DNA of 48,901 nucleotides from Alistipes sp. (GTDB lineage Bacteria; Bacteroidota; Bacteroidia; Bacteroidales; Rikenellaceae). The stretch lies in the NCBI GenBank assembly GCA_017474235.1, contig JAFVIB010000049.1:1-48901 (forward strand), given 5' to 3'. A program made the position numbers and the translations under genes. Of the stretch, positions 43,422 to 48,901 are shown in pieces. Within the stretch, counting starts at the first letter, position 1. Each line of letters opens with the position of its first letter. Below the pieces are notes generated by a model that made no database searches, had not been told where the DNA came from, and saw only the letters and a program-made list of their open reading frames with translations.

Positions 43422-46400
43422 ATGGCAATTAAAGATAATACAACCGGTTACAGCCGCATTTCGATTAGCCTCGCCTCTCCGGAGGAGATTTTGGCGCAGT
43501 CAAGCGGCGAGGTGCTCAAGCCAGAGACTATCAACTATCGTACCTACAAGCCGGAGCGTGACGGTCTGTTCTGCGAGCGTATCTTTGGTCCTGTAAAGGA
43601 TTATGAGTGTAACTGCGGAAAGTACAAGCGCATTCGTTATAAGGGTATTGTCTGCGACCGATGCGGTGTAGAGGTAACTGAGAAGAAGGTTCGCCGTGAG
43701 CGTATGGGTCACATCTCACTTGTTGTGCCTGTAGTTCATATCTGGTACTTCAAGTCACTCCCTTCAAAGATTGGTTACCTGCTCGGTATCCCATCTAAGA
43801 AGTTGGAGGGAATTATCTACTACGAGCGTTATGTTGTTATCAACGCCGGAGCAGCAGAGAAGCAGGGTATTGCAAAGTATCAGACCCTTGCCGAGAAGGA
43901 GTATCTTGATGTTCTCGATGCACTTCCAGCAGGCAACCAAAATCTTCCTGATGGCGATCCGGACAAGTTCGTAGCGATGATGGGTGCAGAGGCTATCAAA
44001 CTTCTGTTGCAGGAGGTTGATTTGGATAAGATGTCATACGATCTTCGTGACCGTGCATCCCGCGAGACCTCACAGCAGCGTAAAAGCGAGAGCCTCAAGC
44101 AGCTTAATGTTATCGAGTCATTCCGTGCATCTCAGGGCAAGAACCGTCCTGAGTGGATGGTGCTTGATGTTATTCCGGTAATTCCACCGGAGCTCCGTCC
44201 ACTCGTTCCACTGGATGGTGGTCGTTTTGCAACATCAGACTTGAACGACCTCTATCGTCGTGTTATTATCCGTAATAACCGACTCAAGCGTCTTATTGAG
44301 ATTAAGGCTCCGGAGGTTATCCTTCGTAACGAGAAGCGTATGCTTCAGGAGGCTGTCGATTCACTGTTCGACAACTCTCGTAAGAGCAACGCTGTTAAGA
44401 ACGAGAGCAACCGCCCACTCAAGTCACTCTCTGACTCACTTAAGGGTAAGCAGGGTCGCTTCCGTCAGAATTTGCTCGGTAAGCGTGTCGATTACTCGGC
44501 TCGTTCAGTAATCGTCGTAGGTCCTGAGTTGAAGATGCACGAGATGGGTATTCCAAAGGATATGGCAGCAGAGCTCTACAAGCCATTTATTATCCGCAAG
44601 CTCATCGAGCGTGGTATCGTTAAGACTGTCAAGAGTGCAAAGAAGATAATTGACCGCAAGGACCCTGTAATTTGGGGCATCCTTGAGAATGTTATCAAGG
44701 GACACCCTGTTCTTATGAACCGTGCTCCGACCCTTCACCGTCTTGGTATTCAGGCGTTCCAGCCAAAGCTTATCGAGGGTAAGGCAATGCAGCTCCACCC
44801 ACTCTCTTGTACTGCGTTCAACGCAGACTTCGATGGTGACCAGATGGCTGTTCACTTGCCACTTGGCAATGCAGCAATCCTCGAGGCACAGTTGCTTATG
44901 CTCGGTTCACACAATGTCCTCAATCCTGCTAACGGTGCGCCAATTACCGTGCCTTCACAGGATATGGTCCTCGGTCTGTACTACATCACAAAGCCACGCC
45001 CTAATGTAAAGGGTACAGGTCTTGTATTCTACGGTCCGGAGGAGGCAATTATTGCATACAACGAGGGTCGTGTAGATATCCACGCTGTTGTTAAGTGCCG
45101 TGTTCGCGATTTGGACGAGAACGATCAGCCTGTCGTAAAGCTTGTTGAGACCACAGTAGGTCGTATCCTTGTAAATCAGGTTGTTCCTGAGGAGGTTGGC
45201 TATGTAAACGAGCTGCTGACAAAGAAGTCACTGCGTGATATCATCTCAGTAGTGATGAAGAAGGCAGGTGCAGACAAGGTAGCTAAGTTCCTCGACGATA
45301 TCAAGAATATGGGTTACCAGATGGCATTCCGTGGCGGTCTGTCATTTAACCTTGATGCAGTAATCATCCCTGATGCTAAGGAGCAGCTGGTAGCCGAGGG
45401 TTATCAGAAGGCTGAGGCTATTATGGATGACTATAATATGGGTCTTATCACCAACAATGAGCGTTATAACCAGATTATCGATGTTTGGACAAATGTAAAC
45501 AATAAGCTCTCAAAGCAGGTGGTAGATACCCTTACAAATGATGATGACGGTTTCAACCCTGTATATATGATGCTTCACTCAGGAGCGCGTGGTTCACGAG
45601 AGCAGATTCGTCAGCTTTCAGGTATGCGTGGTCTGATGGCGAAGCCGCAGAAGTCAGGTGTTGAGGGTGGTCAGCAGGTTATCGAGAACCCAATTCTCTC
45701 CAACTTTAAGGAGGGTCTGTCAGTGCTTGAGTACTTTATCTCTACTCACGGTGCTCGTAAGGGTCTTGCTGATACCGCTCTTAAGACAGCCGATGCAGGT
45801 TATCTTACCCGTCGTCTTGTAGATGTTGCACAGGATGTTATCATCACTGAGGACGATTGCGGTACACTGCGTGGTCTTAATGCAACAGCTATCAAGCGTA
45901 ACGATGATGTCGTTCAGACACTCTATGACCGCATCTTGGGTCGTACAGCCCTTAACGATGTTATCAACCCACTCACTGAGGAGGTTCTCTGCCGTGCCGG
46001 CGAGGAGATTACAGAGGAGATTGCAGCAGCTATCGAGAAGTCGCCAATCGAGTCAGTAGATATCCGCTCGGTACTCACTTGTGCTTCACGCCACGGCGTT
46101 TGTGCAAAGTGTTACGGTCGTAACCTTGCTACTGCCCGAATGGTTCAGAAGGGCGAGGTTGTGGGTGTTATCGCTGCACAGTCAATCGGTGAGCCGGGTA
46201 CACAGCTTACACTCCGTACATTCCATGTCGGTGGTGTTGCGGGTGGTTCGACTATCGAGACCAATGTAGTATCTAAGTATGAGGGTCGCCTTGAGATTGA
46301 TGAGCTCCGCACCGTAAAGGGTAAGAACTCACAGGGCGAGGCTATCAATATCGTAATCTCTCGTCAGTCAGAGTTCCGTATTGTAGATCCTAATACCAAT

Positions 46401-47678
46401 ATTACACTCTATACTCACGCTCTGCCTTATGGTGCTACAATCTTTATGGAGCATGGCGCAACTGTTAAGAAGGGCGATCTTATCTGCGAGTGGGATCCAT
46501 ATAACGCAGTAGTTATCGCAGAGCACGACGGTAAGGCATCTTACGACTCACTCATCGAGGGTGTTACCTATCGTGAGGAGCGTGATGAGCAGACAGGTAT
46601 GTCAGAGCGCGTAGTTGTTGAGTCTCGCGACCGTAAGAATATCACCCCTTCAATCAAGATTGTAAGCAAGGATGGCGAGGAGCTTCGCTCATACAACCTT
46701 CCGGTATCTGCTCACATTGCAGTTAAGGACAATGGTCGCGTACATGTCGGCGATATTCTGTTCAAGATTCCTCGTGTTGTAGGTAAGAGCGGAGGCGATA
46801 TCACCGGAGGTCTTCCACGAGTTACAGAGCTCTTCGAGGCTCGTAACCCATCGAACCCTGCAATCGTATCAGAGATTGATGGTGAGGTAACATTCGGTAA
46901 GATTAAGCGTGGTAATCGTGAGATTATCATCACCTCTAAGTCTGGCGAGATTTGCAAGTACCTCGTACCACTGTCACGCCAGATTATCGTACAGGAGAAC
47001 GACTTTGTTCGCGCCGGTATGCCACTCTCTGATGGAGCTATCACTCCAAGCGATATCCTGCGTATCCTCGGTCCAACTAAGGTTCAGGAGTATATCGTGA
47101 ACGAGGTTCAGGAGGTTTACCGTATGCAGGGTGTGAAGATTAACGATAAGCACTTCGAGGTTATCGTACGCCAGATGATGAACAAGGTTCAGATTGAGGA
47201 TCCGGGAGACTCTCGTTTCTTCGAGAACCAGATTGTCGATAAGTGGGAGTTTATGGATGTAAACGACGAGCTGTATGATAAGGTAGTTGTTACCGATGCA
47301 GGCGATTCACAGAATGTCTTTGCAGGTCAGATTATCTCAATGCGTAAGCTTCGTGATGAGAACTCATCACTCAAGCGTCGCGATATGAAGACTGTTGAGA
47401 CTCGCCCAATCGTTGCAGCAACCTCAAATCAGGTTCTTCAGGGTATTACCCGTGCAGCACTCCAGACAACCAGCTTCATCTCGGCAGCATCCTTCCAGGA
47501 GACAACCAAGGTGCTCAACGAGGCGGCTATTCAGGCTAAGACAGATAACCTTGTAAATCTTAAGGAGAATGTCATCTGCGGTGGTCGTATTCCTGGCGGT
47601 ACAGGTCTGAGAGAGTACGAGAACCTTGTTGTCGGTCTTAAGGCTGATGTCGAGGGTCTGCTTACTGCGGAGAACTAA
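43422..47678 (+). CDS. rpoC: RNA polymerase beta' subunit
   Basis: 1418 residues. N-terminal zinc site (CNCG...CDRCG near 64-86), the catalytic [15 protein letters not shown] near 467 holding Mg2+, the bridge helix, trigger-loop region and the second zinc site ([13 protein letters not shown] near 886-898). The large insertion after the trigger loop is intact. A strong terminator follows. Confidence 0.98.
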   Translation: MAIKDNTTGYSRISISLASPEEILAQSSGEVLKPETINYRTYKPERDGLFCERIFGPVKDYECNCGKYKRIRYKGIVCDRCGVEVTEKKVRRERMGHISLVVPVVHIWYFKSLPSKIGYLLGIPSKKLEGIIYYERYVVINAGAAEKQGIAKYQTLAEKEYLDVLDALPAGNQNLPDGDPDKFVAMMGAEAIKLLLQEVDLDKMSYDLRDRASRETSQQRKSESLKQLNVIESFRASQGKNRPEWMVLDVIPVIPPELRPLVPLDGGRFATSDLNDLYRRVIIRNNRLKRLIEIKAPEVILRNEKRMLQEAVDSLFDNSRKSNAVKNESNRPLKSLSDSLKGKQGRFRQNLLGKRVDYSARSVIVVGPELKMHEMGIPKDMAAELYKPFIIRKLIERGIVKTVKSAKKIIDRKDPVIWGILENVIKGHPVLMNRAPTLHRLGIQAFQPKLIEGKAMQLHPLSCTAFNADFDGDQMAVHLPLGNAAILEAQLLMLGSHNVLNPANGAPITVPSQDMVLGLYYITKPRPNVKGTGLVFYGPEEAIIAYNEGRVDIHAVVKCRVRDLDENDQPVVKLVETTVGRILVNQVVPEEVGYVNELLTKKSLRDIISVVMKKAGADKVAKFLDDIKNMGYQMAFRGGLSFNLDAVIIPDAKEQLVAEGYQKAEAIMDDYNMGLITNNERYNQIIDVWTNVNNKLSKQVVDTLTNDDDGFNPVYMMLHSGARGSREQIRQLSGMRGLMAKPQKSGVEGGQQVIENPILSNFKEGLSVLEYFISTHGARKGLADTALKTADAGYLTRRLVDVAQDVIITEDDCGTLRGLNATAIKRNDDVVQTLYDRILGRTALNDVINPLTEEVLCRAGEEITEEIAAAIEKSPIESVDIRSVLTCASRHGVCAKCYGRNLATARMVQKGEVVGVIAAQSIGEPGTQLTLRTFHVGGVAGGSTIETNVVSKYEGRLEIDELRTVKGKNSQGEAINIVISRQSEFRIVDPNTNITLYTHALPYGATIFMEHGATVKKGDLICEWDPYNAVVIAEHDGKASYDSLIEGVTYREERDEQTGMSERVVVESRDRKNITPSIKIVSKDGEELRSYNLPVSAHIAVKDNGRVHVGDILFKIPRVVGKSGGDITGGLPRVTELFEARNPSNPAIVSEIDGEVTFGKIKRGNREIIITSKSGEICKYLVPLSRQIIVQENDFVRAGMPLSDGAITPSDILRILGPTKVQEYIVNEVQEVYRMQGVKINDKHFEVIVRQMMNKVQIEDPGDSRFFENQIVDKWEFMDVNDELYDKVVVTDAGDSQNVFAGQIISMRKLRDENSSLKRRDMKTVETRPIVAATSNQVLQGITRAALQTTSFISAASFQETTKVLNEAAIQAKTDNLVNLKENVICGGRIPGGTGLREYENLVVGLKADVEGLLTAEN

Positions 47679-47696
47679 TATTTAACCTCTATATAG

Positions 47697-47730
47697 AAAA
47701 GGTTGGCAAATTGTTTTGCCAACCTTTTTT
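47697..47730. terminator. Strong terminator after rpoC, usable from both sides
   Basis: 14-bp perfect stem (47697-47710 with 47715-47728) and a T6 run to 47730. The A run on its left also provides a T run for leftward transcription, fitting the small minus-strand ORF that ends at 47729. Confidence 0.9.
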
Positions 47731-47833
47731 ATTGCTTCATCTTGCGTATAAACTCTCTCAAATTACGGTCAATATAACGCCAAACTTCATCAGCATCTAC
47801 CTCTGTTTTATTCTTATTCTTACTCTTACCCAT
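47729..47833 (-). CDS. Candidate 34-residue small protein
   Basis: Minus-strand ATG at 47831-47833, stop TAA at 47729-47731, 34 codons. The protein starts MGKSKNKNKTEVDADEVW and continues as a very regular basic amphipathic helix (WRYIDRNLREFIRKMK). Support: its own TACCTTTG -7 box (47863-47870) 29 nt upstream, a bidirectional terminator right at its stop, and a plausible amino-acid composition with clear periodicity. No known family is recognised. It could instead be an RNA, or non-functional. Confidence 0.5.
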   Translation of the reverse strand: MGKSKNKNKTEVDADEVWRYIDRNLREFIRKMKQ

Positions 47834-47862
47834 ATATCAACTATTTTTTCTTATTCCTATTA

Positions 47863-47870
47863 CAAAGGTA
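47863..47870 (-). promoter_or_regulatory. -7 box upstream of the 34-codon ORF
   Basis: The minus strand reads TACCTTTG; a TTTT lies at about the -33 position (47891-47894). It gives a leader of about 23 nt. Confidence 0.5.
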
Positions 47871-47879
47871 GAGGTAGAT

Positions 47880-48085
47880 AAGAGAGTTTTAAAACTTTTT
47901 AAAGTCTATTTTACCTGTCCTAAAACTCTTATATTAGAGTAATCATATAAGTTTTTATAGCAAACTATATTCTATTTCGCTTATTTAATCACAATAATAT
48001 TATTTTACAAAATACTATTGTAACTTTCTATGATTACCATTTTATTACAAACTTTCCGTATATACTCATATTTGTTGGCATATTT
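47880..48085. other. A/T-rich intergenic stretch, nothing identified
   Basis: Very low G+C with no open frame of interest, no clear hairpin with a long stem and no consensus promoter other than those listed on either side. Confidence 0.5.
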
Positions 48086-48118
48086 TTTGGAGGGGGGGGT
48101 AATTTTTTCCTATATTTG
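48086..48118 (+). promoter_or_regulatory. Promoter of the outer-membrane protein gene, with a G8 tract in the spacer
   Basis: TTTG (48086-48089), a 21-bp spacer containing G8 (48092-48099), and TATATTTG (48111-48118). The spacer is at the upper end of the normal range. Slippage at the G run would change the spacing and so promoter strength. Confidence 0.7.
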
Positions 48119-48144
48119 TAATATAAACCATTAAATATTTAGTT

Positions 48145-48657
48145 ATGAAGAGACTTTTGATTGCAGCCGCAGCTCTGCTTCTCGGTTGCAGCGTCGCATC
48201 CGCACAAAGTAAGGGTGATATCTATTTTGGAGGTATGGCAGGTGTCGCGATCCAAGCAGGCGATGGTGGCGTGGGCGCAGGCTTTACTATCCAACCTGAA
48301 TTTGGAGGTTTTGTGGCAGACAGATGCAGATTAGGTGTTAGCATCGGCTATGCCATCAGCGGTGGCATACACTCACTTACCGCTTGCCCAAACTTCGCCT
48401 ACTATATCCGCCTCTGCGATAATGTCTATTATACCCCGGGCATTGAGGCAGGCTTTGTTATGGCAATTAGCGGAGGAGCACACCCCGGATTGGGCGTTGG
48501 ACTTAGTATGTTCTCTTTGGAGTTCCGCCCTACTAAACGCTTCGGCTTCACCGCCAACCTTGCATCTCTCAACTTCGTAGCCCTCGCCTCTGCAGGCAGT
48601 ACCCTTAACTTCGATTTGGCACTCAACCCAACATTCGGACTTAAATACTACTTCTAA
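48145..48657 (+). CDS. Small outer-membrane beta-barrel protein
   Basis: 170 residues. Signal peptide MKRLLIAAAALLLGCSVASA, cut near residue 21 (SAQS). The mature part alternates hydrophobic/Gly-rich strands typical of an eight-stranded barrel (GDIYFGGMAGVAIQAG, FTIQPEFGGFVAD, RLGVSIGYAISG) and ends KYYF with a terminal Phe, the Bam recognition signal. No specific family is assigned. Its promoter has a G8 tract, suggesting variable expression at the cell surface. Monocistronic. Confidence 0.8.
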   Translation: MKRLLIAAAALLLGCSVASAQSKGDIYFGGMAGVAIQAGDGGVGAGFTIQPEFGGFVADRCRLGVSIGYAISGGIHSLTACPNFAYYIRLCDNVYYTPGIEAGFVMAISGGAHPGLGVGLSMFSLEFRPTKRFGFTANLASLNFVALASAGSTLNFDLALNPTFGLKYYF

Positions 48658-48689
48658 ATACGAGAAAATAGTTCAGGTCAGTAGTTACG

Positions 48690-48719
48690 GGCGTATCTTA
48701 TTTAGATACGCCTTATTTT
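48690..48719 (+). terminator. Terminator after the outer-membrane protein gene
   Basis: 9-bp perfect stem (48690-48698 with 48704-48712), 5-nt loop, followed by an interrupted T tract. Confidence 0.65.
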
Positions 48720-48769
48720 ATGAGCAGAACCTGTCGAGTAAACACAAAGTCCCCCTCACAGGGTTAGTG

Positions 48770-48901
48770 AGCTTAACTTGCCGAGGATTGCTACGCAATC
48801 TGTTCTCGGCTTCAATTGGCGGCACCTCGGCATAGTTCAAACGAATTTGACTCTGCGCTCGGTTTGCACAATTGTCCTCTGTTACACAGAGCTGTTAAGC
48901 T
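48770..48901. repeat. Palindromic element cut by the window end
   Basis: Bounded by the inverted repeat AGCTTAAC (48770-48777) / GTTAAGCT (48894-48901). Inside, GCCGAG-GATTGC (48780-48791) pairs with GCAATC (48795-48800) and CTCGGC (48805-48810); CCTCGGCA (48825-48832) can compete for the same arm (48779-48786). CAAA-CGAA-TTTG forms a further hairpin. No gene visible. It looks like an extragenic repeat or a small non-autonomous mobile element; it may extend past the window. Confidence 0.5.

Noticed and set aside
1-48901. CRISPR array, prophage or insertion sequence with transposase
   Set aside because: No regularly spaced repeats and no transposase, integrase or phage genes on either strand.

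Overview
The window is chromosomal DNA of a Bacteroidota bacterium, almost certainly order Bacteroidales. The evidence is the house-keeping gene content and order (bamD-rpoZ-coaBC-recN; uppS-bamA-ompH-ompH; tuf-trnW-secE-nusG-rplKAJL-rpoBC), the A-rich translation starts without strong Shine-Dalgarno sites, and many promoters of the phylum-specific form TTTG - 19 to 21 bp - TAnnTTTG. An MqnE-type radical SAM gene points to menaquinone made by the futalosine route. The genus cannot be fixed from the sequence; a Rikenellaceae/Alistipes-like genome is a guess.

Layout, left to right. (1) 1-196: tail of an unidentified gene. (2) 332-7169, +: bamD, rpoZ, coaBC, recN and a lipoprotein/permease/ATPase importer of the iron-siderophore/cobalamin class, most genes overlapping. 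(3) 7225-7834, +: tRNA-Glu, a highly structured rpsT leader, rpsT and a strong terminator. (4) 7848-9963, -: pdxJ then cca. (5) 10024-15419, +: nadK, uppS, bamA and two OmpH/Skp-like chaperones, followed by a separately promoted pair of a membrane protein and a small winged-helix protein. (6) 26843 down to 16446, -: one compact ten-gene run of glycosyltransferase, ECF sigma factor, rsmG, tgt, lptF/G-type permease, mqnE, PASTA protein, rluD, ygiQ and DMT transporter. (7) 28816-26945, -: apbE and a diacylglycerol-kinase-like gene. (8) 29054-31645, +: rpsO and pnp, facing a DksA/TraR-like gene. (9) 32200-32907: a protein-free stretch packed with RNA-like secondary structure. (10) 32908-34179, -: an alpha-oxoamine synthase. 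(11) 34343-47678, +: tRNA-Thr, -Tyr and -Gly, tuf, tRNA-Trp, secE, nusG, rplKAJL, rpoB, rpoC. (12) 47679-48901: a 34-codon ORF on the minus strand, a small outer-membrane protein gene with a G8 tract inside its promoter, and an incomplete palindromic element at the window edge.

The genes fall into envelope biogenesis (BamA, BamD, OmpH/Skp, UppS, LptF/G-type permease), the gene-expression core (RNA polymerase beta, beta', omega and a sigma factor, NusG, EF-Tu, ribosomal proteins, tRNAs and RNA-modifying enzymes) and cofactor metabolism (CoA, PLP, NADP, menaquinone, flavinylation).

The most unusual object is in region 9. Two adjacent hairpins of about 126 nt (32653-32777 and 32779-32905) have the same architecture to the base: a 10-bp outer helix, a C.C mismatch, 12 paired positions, an A.G mismatch, UAC/GUA, an asymmetric AA/GAA internal loop and CGCU/AGCG. 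The other helices differ in sequence, with at least seven two-sided compensatory changes. G.U and G.A pairs occur only if the plus strand is the RNA. This looks like a tandem structured non-coding RNA that I cannot assign to a known class. Other points to check are the tetraloop-rich rpsT leader with a 16S-like 10-mer, the G8 promoter, a Tgt lacking its zinc cysteines, and the 34-codon ORF.
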